DNA of 64,000 nucleotides, from NCBI GenBank assembly GCA_964247055.1, contig OZ176050.1:13826001-13890000 (forward strand), in the 5' to 3' direction. Of this stretch, positions 1 to 12,630 are shown in pieces. Position numbers and translations under genes: made by a program. The notes beneath the pieces were generated by a model, which worked only from the letters and a program-made list of their open reading frames with translations, had not been told where the DNA came from and did no database searches. How positions within the stretch are numbered: position 1 is the stretch's first letter; every line of letters starts with the position of its first letter. Source of the stretch: Paragordius varius. Taxonomy: Eukaryota; Nematomorpha.

Positions 1-1927
1 TTATCAATATAAACATATAAAAATACAATATTTTTTGTTAATGCATTGAAATAAATCTTTATTAACAATGGTGGGCTCTAAAATTGCTATTCTCTACACA
101 TATGTATATATACAAAACATTGAATATGCTTGAATAATTATACTGTTTTGGACAGATTTTTTTCAAATTCCAATGAATCTGAAATAAAATTAAGTTGGTT
201 ATCAAGTATTTGTGAGGGGATTTTTGAGTAAATGCTTAAACAACATAATATATGGTAAAGAGGACTTACATCTGTCATTTCACTTAAAGCTTTCATCATT
301 ATCAACTAATTTGAGATCATTTGCACCCCAAAATATTTATATTTTAGACTGACTCTTTTAAACAATATTTTTTAATAAGATAAGCTAAGATATATTGCAA
401 TATGCTAAATTTCATAACGCTATTTTGGAAATATATATATATATATACTTATGTATGCATATGCATAATTATTTTGCCCATTCAAGTAGAAAATTTAGTG
501 TTTTGACATTGGGGGTGACAAATAAGCAACACATATTGTTTGTAGACATATTGTCATGTTTGCTATGTATAAGGAAATATTCAATATAGCTAAAAAGTAA
601 AAAATAGTTACAACACTTAGACTATCCTTTTCGACTAAAATTAAGATCTTTTAGATTTTACACTTGAAAGATTTAATAAGGAAAGAAAAGGGATGATAGT
701 TGCCTCATACCTTAACTGATAAATAAATCGACTCTTCCGTGATACACCTGTCTCTTTACCATAAGATTTCAAAAAATGATTTTAAACAAAAAACAAAATA
801 ATCATACTGTTTTAAAACCTAATTATGGCGTACGTAAAGTGTGCAATAAGTCTAAAAACTAAAGAAGCAATTTTGTGAACTAACGTTTCGAAACTCAATA
901 TTTTGGGTATATCATTAAACACCCTTGTTAATACCAATTATTATAAATGGAGGAACTCGTAGAGATGCTTAATAATAAGACATATTTAAATATATATATG
1001 TCCAAACACATTAAATCTGTTTATTAATCGCTTATATAAAAGTTTAAGACTGTCAATTATTTTTTTTTTGCATAGCCACATCAGTGTGATTTTTTATATG
1101 AATAAGATTGGGATCTTTGAATCCAGCATTGAAAAATATGCAGTTCTCATATATGTGGACCAACCAATCACGTTGACTGATATTTATCATATTAAAAAAT
1201 TTACCTAACGAAAAAAATTATATTTAAGATATTTTTATCTTTATTAAAATTATTTTGCAAATTACTATGTAATCGTTGGATATCAAAAATATTATCCGTA
1301 ATTTTTCTCAAAGTTATAAAAAAAATTTTTTTAATAGTTCTTTATTTTTAAGTTTTGTGATCAAGTTATAATAATAAATATTAACATATTTTGTTAGGGA
1401 AATATTTAATAAATTTGTGCCTTAGACTCTGTGGGGCCCCTGTAAAACAACATATCTCTATTGTAAGAATAAATAATTTTGAATATATAATTAGTTTGTT
1501 CGAAACATATAAATTAATGTATACTATTAAGATGTTTAATGGGATTACGTTAAAGTTTTTTTCCATATTTTAGAAACGAAAATTGCAAAAATAAGGTATT
1601 TTGAGACAAATTGGGGCCTTTTATTATACTAGAAAAAGTTCCAACATAATATATAATTTTACGGAATTTACCCTAGAGCCCATCATTTTTACCAGCAAAA
1701 TTACTTTTTTTCTAAAATATTCATTTAAAAAATTTTACAATAATTTGCTATAAAACCCTTATATTTTGGAGTAGATACCATATTTCTTTTGAATAAACAA
1801 TATAACCTCTTCCAAAAACATTTATACTTAGATTATCTAAAAAATAAAAATTTGACCTATTTTTAATTTTTTTGCTGCAAATTTTACCAAGATTTTTTTA
1901 TTTTTTAGGCATCACTAATCCATTTGA

Positions 1928-1974
<47 letters not shown>

Positions 1975-2297
1975 GATTAATAATTTATTAGTTGATTTAC
2001 AATATATAATATGTGATTGCTTGGGTATATTCTTCTAATGTATATATATTTCAAAACGATATACATAATGAAATAAATGTTTTTTCACTAAAATAAGACT
2101 CATCAATAAGGATTATACATATTATCTACAAGAATACTAGAATAGGATATACATAACTAAAAAAATTGTCTATGTGGCAATGTGCACTTCAACAACATGT
2201 TGTGTATTTTTGGTTAAGATTTTGGTTTAACAATTTTTTCAGCTCGCTATTTCAAATTTACTCAAAAATATTTAAAGAATTATAGTTTAATTTTCGT

Positions 2298-2330
<33 letters not shown>

Positions 2331-2332
2331 TG
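1..2332. other. AT-rich flank downstream of the homeobox gene
   Basis: No coding region is supported here. The open frames near 395 and 1390 are short, lie in AT-rich sequence and resemble no known family. TA microsatellites lie at about 1931-1971 and 2301-2323. The last bases before 2333 are the 3' flank of the NK2 homeobox gene on the minus strand. Confidence 0.6.
1931..1971. repeat. (TA)n microsatellite
   Basis: About 40 bp of uninterrupted TA dinucleotides, read directly. Nothing diagnostic flanks it. Confidence 0.9.
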
Positions 2333-5300
2333 TCATTTGTGATATATCTCATCATATATACTCCTCCGACCCAAAAAATGATCATGTGTTAAATGTGGGC
2401 TAGAAAACCAGGGCCCTGGCTGGTGTCCAAATGTTTTCCCGTTTTCAATCAGCTGATATGACCAATAGGGATTGGAGCTTTGAGTCACGTGGCCGTTGTT
2501 TGGTATGTTGGATAGTTTAAAGTCACCATCATTATTATTATTACTTTGAAAGGTAGAACAGGTTGGTTCCATTCTATGATTTATCATATTGTTGAAATTA
2601 TTATGTAGTTTGGAAAAACTATTCAAATTTTGATGGAGTTGAATTGATAAGCTCGTTTTATCAAATGAGTTTTTGGTGGGAAGATTTACTGAATCGGAAT
2701 AGTTATTGGCAAAATGGTGTGGATTAGCAATGGAATGTTTTTTATCATTAAGGGGTAGTGTAGGATCCATAGCTCGAATACATCTCTTGTTTTTATCACG
2801 GTCACGGTGACACCCTCCTGTATCATTTAAAGTTCTTTTGTGATTTTGATTATTGCGTTTATTCCCTTCAGACCCATGGGAAGTAGTCGTCGATTGAAAA
2901 ACGCTCAGGAATGGATTATGTTTATCACTTTTGGGGAACTTTCTGTGGCTCGTACTTCGTCGGAAATATTCATAATAATCATCATCCGGTTCTTCTGGTT
3001 CTGGTAGAGGAACTCCGTATATTGGATCAATTGTAACTGCAGTGGTGGAGGTGACATTAACAGTGACGACAGGCTTAGGTGGGCTTGATGAGCTCATAAA
3101 AACACCGGAGCAGCTTGTCATACCTTTTTCACCATTTTTGGCAGATAAATTATTTGATACTGTGTTTGAATCGTTTGATATTTCTTCGGTTTTTGTTACA
3201 TTATTTATATTATCATGGTTATCAAGCGAACGTCTTAACGGTTGAGCAGCTTTTTTCTCTTGTCGACTGCGTTTACATTTGTAGCGATGGTTTTGGAACC
3301 AAATTTTGACTTGCGTAGCTGTGAGATCTATCGTTTGAGCCAACGTTTCCCTTTCCGGGGCTGACAAATACTTTTGTTGTCTGAATCGTTTCTCGAGTTC
3401 GTATGTCTGACGCTTTGTGAATAGGATACGTCGCTTCCGTTTTTTCCCATCAACACCTATGACATCGTAATATTCAATGGCTTGGAAACTGTTGTTATCA
3501 ACTAAACTTTCCTCTTCGAACTCCTCTTGCTGGGTAATATTAATATCGAAAATATTATCTTGAGTAGACCTGGCTAGAGTCGAGCCGTCAGAATCTCCCT
3601 CCAAATGTGCCCTTCTTGGAGATTGATTCATGTCATTTCTATGATGCGGATTGTTTGTAGGACTGACAGGTGTACATGAAGGTTTGGGTTTTATTCTATC
3701 CGATGGGCGATAATTGACTGCATCTAAAATCATCATTCATTTATAATATAGCTAAAAACATCACACTCATAATTGTTTCAATAACTCTTTAACAAATTAC
3801 ATTGCATTTCGATCGCGCCTTACAAATCAATCAAAAGTTAAAGGGTAAATAAAAAAAAGGTTTTACCTGTCGTTTTATCAGAAGAACTGCCATCTAAACT
3901 TTCACCATAGGTAACGCCAAAAGCCAAATTCTCATCTTCTCGTTGTTCCTTAAGGAGGTTTTGCCTTAATTTTTTTGGTGAAAATATTGGGGTGGATTGC
4001 GACATTTTCGAATTGTTAGGAATACTATCAAAATACTCTGGCGGTGTTGTATTATTATTACTGGTGTTACAAAAGTATGTAGAAGGGATGATAGGATACG
4101 TTTTCAAGTATTGGTCCCAAATCATTCGTATATCCTTGGCATCTGTTTCAATATTACTTTCATCATTTTCATTACGTAAATTTTTCGCCTTAGATTTATC
4201 ATTGTTGTTAACAAAGCGTTGGTTTTGAGGCGAGAGGGCAGATGCGTTTATTGTTGATAGGTAGCCATTTTGATGGAATCTGGCATGTTGACTGTAGTAA
4301 TAGGCATAGAGATGATTCATATATCGTTGTAAGTAATCCTCTTGGTAAGACGGCAAAGAACTCAAATATCCAGACTCAGGATCAGTTTTATTACTTTTCT
4401 TTTCAACTGTTAAATTATTCTCGTTAGCAGTGCGAGAAAGATTTGCGTTTGTTTCATCAGTGATATATTCTATTTTTGGTTTTTTGGCATGATTTTCGCT
4501 TTGATACACCCTATTAGGCGATAAAATGGTACTATTTTTATAGCTTTTGCGCTGAATTACAGGACATTCATTTTTGATTGGAGTGTGGGCCTCGGGTTTT
4601 TTCAAAATGTTGTTTACACAAAAACTATTGGCTTTGTAATCGATAGGGGGTATTTTATCAATCTTGTCCTTCATTTGGTTTTCGATTTTAATTTGGGTTT
4701 CGATTTCAATTTCACCTTTCTTGCAAGGGCTTGAGGGGGTGTCAATTAGGTCTATTCCATTTTTATCAACATCTAAAAATATTGTTCATTTATTTAATAT
4801 CAAAAGAAATTTTTATAAACAAAAGTTAGGTTAAACTTTAAATTAAGGTATACGTTAAAAGTCAAAACATGACAACAAAACAATATTGTTTGATAATTTT
4901 TTTGTATTAACCGAAATCATTAAATAATAAATATGTTACCTATTTATATCTTCATTCCCTATTTTTTGTAAGCCAAATCAATGGGTTTTATTAAATAATG
5001 TAGGAGTTTAAAACATATGGTTGATTGTCTTTAAAAAAAATCATTTCATATCAGTTTTTCATTTTGTTTTTAAATAGTAAATGAAAATTGACTTACATCG
5101 TAAAAATTTAAATAAATTCCAATGACATGATATTATTGAAGCTATTTTACAATACAAAATTAAAGATTTCATCTGTATTATAAATATATTAATTTTGGAT
5201 TTTTTGTAATTTAAATGTTAACTTTGTACTTATTATAAATTAAAATTATCTGACCTTGATTAGTTGTTTTTATCAAAGAATCCTGAATATGGATGGAATT

Positions 5301-5429
5301 TTCTATGCAATCGGTATTAATTGTCGTATTATGTAGTATATGATTGGTTTTAAGACCAAGCAAATTATTGATAGAAAAAAGTTTTTTATTCGGCGTTTTC
5401 ATTGTGATTGGTGACATTTTTTCTTCCAT
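2333..5429 (-). CDS. NK2-class homeodomain transcription factor (Nkx2.2/vnd-like), 3 exons
   Basis: Sequence-specific DNA-binding regulator, expected in the nucleus. Exons on the minus strand are 5429-5255, 4772-3867 and 3723-2333. Both introns are phase 1 with clean GT/AG ends, giving about 823 residues, which is long for an NK2 protein. The homeodomain lies in exon 3. It has the NK2 signature [11 protein letters not shown] and a third helix [15 protein letters not shown] with the class-specific tyrosine at position 54. The start, [20 protein letters not shown], is closest to Nkx2.2/vnd by memory. Exon 1 carries KLFSINNLL, a plausible TN/EH1-type repressor motif near residue 15. The remainder is rich in Asn and Ser, with acidic patches. 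I do not see the usual NK2-specific domain after the homeodomain. ATG at 5429 is the first in-frame ATG; the frame is open a little upstream without one. The homeodomain assignment is firm; the exact paralog is inference. Confidence 0.9.
3724..3866 (-). other. intron 2 of the NK2 gene
   Basis: 143-bp intron, read on the minus strand from ACAG|GTAAAA to TTTTAG|ATGC. Phase 1, and it rejoins the frame exactly. Confidence 0.85.
4773..5254 (-). other. intron 1 of the NK2 gene
   Basis: 482-bp intron. The donor is CAAG|GTCAGA and the acceptor is TTTTTAG|ATG. Phase 1. No element is recognised inside it. Confidence 0.8.
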
Positions 5430-8400
5430 AATTGTCGCAATTTTTACCAATTATATATACTTGATAAACTATTTTGTTAAAAACAATGTTTCCATAAGTA
5501 TATACTGGGATAGATATGTTAAATTCTGTCGATATAATATAAAAAAATTTATATAGAAAATATTTCGAAATTTCAAATAAGTATGTAAGTAAGTGATGAA
5601 TAAATATATGTGGATGTTGGTTTTATAAAATACAAATTTAAATTTGGTAAATAAATATGTATATATATTTAGGAGTGTGTAGTGTTTAAAATATACGTCA
5701 ATCATTTTACAAAATTTTTTTATCAAAATTATTTTTAATTTGTATATTAAGAAGCATGTGAAAAAATTTTTTATAAACCAATTTAATTATCTGATATAAA
5801 TCATTTATTTTGATATATACTTTTATAAATTATTTTCTAAAATTAAATTTCAATAAAAGTCATCACTCAGAGGTGATATCATATTCTCAAGCGCAAAACA
5901 TAAACTATAAATTATTAATTTTTAAGATAGTATCTTAAAAAATTTCAATTATAAAAAAAATATTGTAATGATATCTTGCTTTATAAAGATTTTTGTACTC
6001 AAATTTGTCTGTAATATAAATTTCTGGTTGACCTGTTAATTTTTTACAATAATGAGAAAAATATTTTAAAAAATGTTAAAAATAATATATTTTTAATGTG
6101 TGAATTTTTTCATAAAAATAAACTTTTCTATTACTGAGCATTCATCTAAATAATAAATTTGTAACAAATGAAATATATATAATGTATAAATTTGATTATG
6201 TGTTAAATTTTTGATTATTTAACTTGGAGAAACAAGGTATCGTATAAAATATACCAGGTATAAGTATAATATCTTATCTTGTATTTTTTGATAAAAAATT
6301 TTTTCTATACTAATTATTGTTGTTGCATATTTAAAAACACACTTTTTTAGGTAGATTTAGAAAAATTAGTACTTAATTAATATAAAATTATATATATATT
6401 CATAAAAATAAAACCTAGTTGTGAGAATATCTATATATATTCAAAAAGATGTCTTTTTAAGGCGTAGCCTTATTACTAAATTTTAAAGCAAAAACGTACG
6501 ATATAAATTTATAATTAGTATTGATACCTATTCAAAATACTAAAATAAACAAAGCGATAATATAATGCGCAAGCATTCAAAATTAGTAAGTCTTCGATTG
6601 GCAATTAAAGGGCGAGATGACAATATAAAAATCTAATTTTAGGCGTAAAAACAAGCGTTGTCGCAAAAAAACGACAAATAAAATATAGATATAATAATCC
6701 AATTTTTCGATAATTTTATAATATAATTAACAGTTTTTGGATAGGAATAGATAAGTAATAAAAAAAACCGTTGTTGAAAATTTTGTTCGTATATACACAT
6801 ATGTAATTCTAATTTGAAAATCAAAGGTAATGTAAGGTAATTTTAATTAATTTTCAATTAATAAATCAATCAATGAGCTACTAATACATTTTCCAATAAG
6901 AACAAATAAAATTATTTATATATTACCTGATTAATATATGGAGCATCTTTGAATTATGGGATAATATATCTTAAACTAATATAAGGATTTTTTCGTTCAA
7001 AATTTTACACACGACAAGCATACAAATACAAATTAAAACAAAAAAATTAATCAAAAATTAATTAATTTGAAGAGTTATAAGAAATTTTATTGAAAAAAAC
7101 AAAAATAATTTTATAAAAATTGCAAATGGTGTGCATATATAAAAATTAGATTAAACACGTCAATCAAGTATATTGTTTTATTACCTGTCGCATTTGTAAA
7201 CATACAACATTCACTTGTATTGACAAAAAATTTTATTATAATGATTATAAAACAATTATTTTATGATTCCTTTATTGCATTTCTTAAATCATCCAATTTT
7301 TTAACACTAATTAGCGGCCATTTACCTGAATAATATACATATAATAACATTTATTAAAGGTATTTGTTCGTATAACACACATATAAAGAGTCCTATTAGC
7401 CTATTTTTCATAAGCAAAAAATTTTTTTAACAATGAAAACACCTATGAATTATTAATGAATTTATATTTATATTAATCTTTATGTTTTGATTCATAAATG
7501 TTATATATAACTGTTTTGTTCAAAAAAATATTAGATTAACACATATATATTTTGTTTAATTTGATCCTAGAGTATAGCTAAACTTCATACAAATATTATT
7601 TAAATGTCAATCAATTTGTCCTGCTTTTTTACAAGTGTGGTTTGAAATAAGAAATTTTTAATCATTTAAATTGTTGTTTTTGATAATTTTTTTAAGTTTT
7701 TATAAGAAAATGGCAATATGAATTTGTGTTTTATATAAAACATTGTTTTTTGGATAATAAGATTATATTGTAATTTGTAAATACTAAATAACCACCCCCC
7801 TACCCGAAAATACCTGACTAAATATTGACATTTAAGCTAAATAACATTTTTGTTGTGATTAATAATTTTTTCAAAATTAAAATAAAAAATCAGATAAATT
7901 ACATTTAAAATTTCAACTCTTACTACTAATTACAAACACCCACTCTAAAAATTAGAAATATATATTTAATCCTAAAGATAAAATATATATAAATACATCC
8001 AATAACATCATACCAAGTACATACATATTGTTTCTATTTATATACATAATTGTAATTAACTCTACACCTGATTTTGGATAAAATTAAAAATAGATATTAT
8101 TTTTGTTTAGTGTTTCAAAATCAAAATAATTTTAGCTATTCTAAAGCAATACTAACATTATTTATTTATATATGCGTAAAAATATTTTTATATAATTATA
8201 TACATCTATCTTTTTAAAAAGCACGTTTCTATTTTGTCTAATTTACACTATATACATATAATTATATCAACCAAAATTTATAAATTGCTCAGTTTTCAAT
8301 TAAAGTTTAGTTATATACCTTACGAAATATATTAACCAATTGACGTTACAACAAGTTTAGTTTTAAGTAAGAATTATTTCAATAATTTTACATAATAAAA

Positions 8401-10380
8401 AATTATTCGTTTCAAATCAATCCTTATTAAAAAAATTAATATACTAATCTCTTAAAATTATTGTGAGCTAGAATTCGCTGATTGTCGGCATATTTTATAC
8501 TTAAAAAGAGAAAAAAAATATGCACTTTATAAAAAAATTTTAAATATTAATAATAATGCACAACTATACCTTTTCTTTCATGGTAATTAATATACATTTA
8601 TTAATAATTTATGAATAATATTTGAAACGTGCCCAAACATAGGAAATATGGCTTAATTTTATAATATTACGTTTAAAAAATTTTTTTTGATATCAAATAT
8701 CTGATATGCACATATATATTTATATATACTAACTTTTGAATAAAAATTATAATAAATATATTTATGTTGTTTAAATATGCGGTTATTAAAGCTCAAAAAT
8801 TTATGAATATTAATTTCAATAACTTTTTTTTTAAAAAATTTGATTTCCAACTTAAAGATTTTTTTTTCAAAATAAGTCTCAGGGAAGCTGATTAAGCACG
8901 TAAAATGAATTTTTTAATAATTTTTTTTTATATTCAGATTAAATTTCAATAATTATAAATATTGCCCTTTAAATTTATCAATTTACCATTTTTTCGAGAA
9001 ATTTATATTTTGATATAATATAATCAACATTTTGAAAGGTTTATGTACTTTATAACTCTCAAGCCTTATTTATAAAATCATAAAAATAACGAAAAATAAT
9101 ATTATTGATTTTAAATCAAATTAATTAATGGTTAATTAAACCTTTCTTATGTAGATAAATTTGCAAAAAATACCAAATTCATAAAAAACTTATATAATTA
9201 TAAGTTTAATAATTAAAAATAGTTACCTTTCGAAACCATGAGAATGTGAATTATTTCAGTAAAATTATTTTGGACATAATGTAAATCAAATTTATAGTTA
9301 TTAGAATTCAAATCAGCTGATCGAGTTCCTTTTAACAAATATCTTTTATTAATTAATATAAATGATATAAAATTGCGTGTAATGTATTTAATTTATTTAT
9401 TTTGTTTAATTAGGAAAAAAACCCACCATAATTTTAAAAAAGTGATTGAAGAGACTACGTTTTCCAAAAATATATATATTATCAACAAATATTAATTTTT
9501 ATTAATTAGGTATTTTCCATGCAATTCAGTCTTTTTTTAAGGTTTTTTGCGAAAACAATGTCTTTTCTTTTTTTCCATACACTCCTATGTTGCGAATTGC
9601 CCAACTATAGTATCTAATAAGCAACCATTAAATGACATACTGTAATTATATATACATATATATATATATAATTTTATTTGAATTACATATGATATATTAT
9701 ATAAATCTAATAAATAGGTTTTTAGGTCTCCAAAAAGCATACAAAAGCCAAATTGAATTCATGATTGACACAAACAGTTTGAAATTTTTAACAAATATTA
9801 ATAAAAATTAAAAATTTTCAGAATATCGCGATAAAACATTCAAAATTTTGGTTGGTTTTTTTAGACATACGAATAAGGCATTAAGCATTTTTCCAATGAG
9901 ATTTTTTGAAAAATTATAATTATTTTTGTTGAAACAGATAGGAGAGAATCCTTAACTTAATGAAGATTTATTTCATTTTTTACAAGCAAGCCTTATATAT
10001 AGGCTCACGCATGCCTTTTAATAAAATAATGATATAATATTACGGGACAAATTAAGTCTAATTATGTTTTTAACAAGTGTTAATGTTTAAAATAAAAATG
10101 GCATGTTTGGAGATGTAGGTTTCTTGAGTTTTTTGCAAAAGTATTTTAGTAATACAGTATTCTTCCCCCATGAATTTTTATATAAATTTGGTTTGCTATA
10201 AGTTAACATTTTTTTAATGTTTAAGCTATGCAATGGACTTTATAAGTTACTTAGAGGTACCAATTCAATTATACCCTTTTATATTAATCTTAGATGGGAA
10301 CAATCAATTAAAATGTAATTACTTTTATATCTAAATTTGGATATTCGACAGACTAAATTGAGTTAGATTTATATTTATAA
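5430..10380. other. AT-rich intergenic DNA with no recognised gene
   Basis: Nearly 5 kb upstream of the NK2 gene. Only short open frames occur (for example at 5469, 6639 and 8659), with AT-driven compositions rich in Phe, Ile, Tyr and Lys. No protein domain or RNA gene is recognised. Cis-regulatory DNA of the homeobox gene could lie here, but nothing shows it directly. Confidence 0.6.
9525..9655. mobile_element. partial copy of palindromic MITE family C
   Basis: One inverted-repeat arm: a ttttttccatacact stretch, then a gcgaattgcccaactatagta stretch and ataagcaaccatta. The same arm occurs at 42535-42680 and, as both arms, at 49753-49938. The other arm is decayed here. Confidence 0.6.
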
Positions 10381-10766
10381 TATACTAGCTGGCCCTGTCA
10401 GGCTTTGCTGTGACGTAGTCCCGATAATTATTCTTAATAATTTGCAATAAATAGAGGTAAAGGACATAAAAAATAATAAAAAACATATTCAATAAAAAGA
10501 ATATCGAATTATTCTTTTACGGTTTTTGCATAGGCTCAAATATTGTTTACTCGAAATTGAACATATCTAAACTGTCCCTTATTAAAGTTAATATTCAACT
10601 ATCATTATATTTATTTTAAGATTATCGTTGAATCATGGTTAAAAGTTTTATTTTGAAATCGTGTTAACACAAGGATCAAGGGATATAAAAAGTAAATCAT
10701 TTGTAGTCCCTTTTTTGAGGGAAGAATAATATTATACAAATTTCCCAGAAATGTGTTTAACTGAAT
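10381..10766. repeat. repeat-derived DNA beginning with a conserved transposon-like motif
   Basis: The motif CTAGCTGGCCCTGTCAGGC at 10385 has a higher G+C content than its surroundings. It resembles the start of dispersed repeats seen in several invertebrates, by memory only. The following 370 bp contain no open frame and lead into the dimeric array. Confidence 0.35.
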
Positions 10767-12010
10767 ATATATGGCTTCTTAAGTATTTTGAAAATTAGCT
10801 CTAAAACCACGTCATTTTTGGATGGCATCTCAGTTTAAAACCAGTATACCCCTACCCACAGATCAATATGGAAAAAGCGCTGAGTTAAATTTTTTGCTTT
10901 TAGGGGGCAAATATTTGGAATCATCTTTGATACCATCGTCTCATGGGTTATTCGAAAAATACTTCACCACTAAATAATCGTTAGATGATGGCTTTTTAGG
11001 TCAAATCCCCAAATTAACGGCTGATAAAAAAACGCCTCACCTTTTTTACCTAGTTACGGTTAATATTTTAAGCTTTTAATAAGCGCATATGGCTTCATAA
11101 ATTTTCTGTAAATTAGCTCCAAAACAACGCAATTATATAGTAGCGCAGTTTTTGACGGGTATCTAAAAACCCATTGATAATATTATTGCCTTTTTACGGA
11201 CATACTAGGAATCATGGTTGATTCCATATGCTCTCATAAGTTTTTGGAAAAATTGGCTCAAAACTAAAAAATCATTCTATGGTGTCGTATTTTTCAGAGC
11301 GTAAAACTTTGCTTGGATACTCATTGAATAACCCCCCTATACTGAAATATTTGTTTTTAAGGGGTAATAAATATTTTTAACCCTTATTGAACTCACATAG
11401 TCTCATAAGTTTTCTAAAATTTGCCTCCAAAGTCACGCCGTAAGGATATGATGGCGTAGTTGTAGGCGGGTAGCCCACTACTCAAAGACCAATATAAAAA
11501 AGACGTTCGATAAAAAATTTTGCCTTTATAGGGGAATACCTAGAATCATCATTCATTCGATATGTTCTTAACAGTTTTTGGAAGTATGGCTTCAAAACTA
11601 AATAATAGTTCAATTTTCTGGGGCGTAAAGGTCCTAATTAACGTAAAAAAACCGCTCGACTTAAATTTTTGCCTTTTTACGGGTAATATATCAAGCCCTT
11701 ATTAAATTTATGTGGCCTGCTCCTAAATAACGCATTTCGATATCGTGGGGCAGTTTTAGGCGGGTAGCTCCCTCATAGAGGCTGATAAAAAAGCGCTTGT
11801 AAAATTATTGCCTTAAACAGGGAATATCTGGAATCCTCATTAAATTTTTACCGTCTCAAAAAATATTTTTGTGGACTTAATTAATTTTACGGGGGGAGCG
11901 GGTAAAAAGAGGGCCTAAATTAAAAAACGAGCCGACTCCTCGGCGCAATCGAAAATAAGTAAACAAAAATCATATTTGAAATTGAATGATCCAACACATT
12001 CTCTGGAAAA
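10767..12010. repeat. degenerate dimeric tandem array, about 310 bp per dimer
   Basis: Two half-units alternate. The first carries TATGGCTTCATAA…TAGCTCCAAAACAACGC and recurs near 10767, 11086, 11395 and 11711. The second carries GAATCAT…CTCATAAG…GGCTCAAAACTAAA and recurs near 10918, 11210, 11531 and 11830. Each half-unit also contains a version of TTTTGCCTTTTTACGGG. Spacing of like units is about 290-320 bp, so the monomer is about 155 bp and the higher-order unit is a dimer. Copies are strongly diverged. There is no coding potential. Confidence 0.7.
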
Positions 12011-12322
12011 TTGTCTCAAAGACACGATTTTTGTGGATTCTGTTTTCAAAAAACCCGTTTTTTACAAGGGGTGGGCCCGAACTGGGGGCCTTTTTTTAAA
12101 AAAAGAGCGAAGCTATTGTCGGGGCATTCATTAGTGATTGTAATTTTTCGATATTCGGATTTGAATGGGTGTACCGGTTTTCCGGAAACAGATCACAAAG
12201 CCACCACTTTCCATTTTTATATATATATAGATGTTTTCAAATTTCTTAAGATTTTTTGTTCCATATCGATCTCACATAAACAATGCAAGAATTTGTTAAA
12301 ATTTAAATAAATTTTATATAAC
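12011..12322. other. tail of the repeat region before the LTR element
   Basis: A 99-codon open frame at 12011-12310 overlaps the last degenerate unit of the array and shows no recognisable domain. It is probably fortuitous. The ATAAC at 12318-12322 is the left target-site duplication of the LTR element. Confidence 0.5.
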
Positions 12323-12619
12323 TAATATAAATTATAAAGGATATATTTATTTATTTAGTATAACATCAAAACTGAATAATATAATATAATGTGTTGTGTG
12401 TGTTACAATGATTCCTTATATACATTAGGAAATTTGGTTATTGCATTCACAAGGATATAAAGTTGTGTGGTTTAAACGTTGTTAAAGATAATAAGTATAA
12501 ATAAAATAATTTGCATTCACAACCAAGGCTATATATATTTTTAACGTAACAAGGACCAAAGTGTATTATGCACTAAAAAAGAGAAGGATAATTTGCGTAT
12601 GATGATAACCCTTTTAACA
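12323..12619 (-). repeat. 3' LTR of the Ty3/gypsy element
   Basis: 297 bp, nearly identical to 16576-16866. On the minus strand it starts TGTTAAAAGGG. It is preceded by a purine-rich tract, AAGGAAGAAGG, that fits a polypurine tract. Confidence 0.9.
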
Positions 12620-12630
12620 TACCTTCTTCC

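Noticed and set aside
12011-12310. 99-codon plus-strand open frame next to the LTR element
   Set aside because: It overlaps the tail of the degenerate dimeric array and shows no domain.
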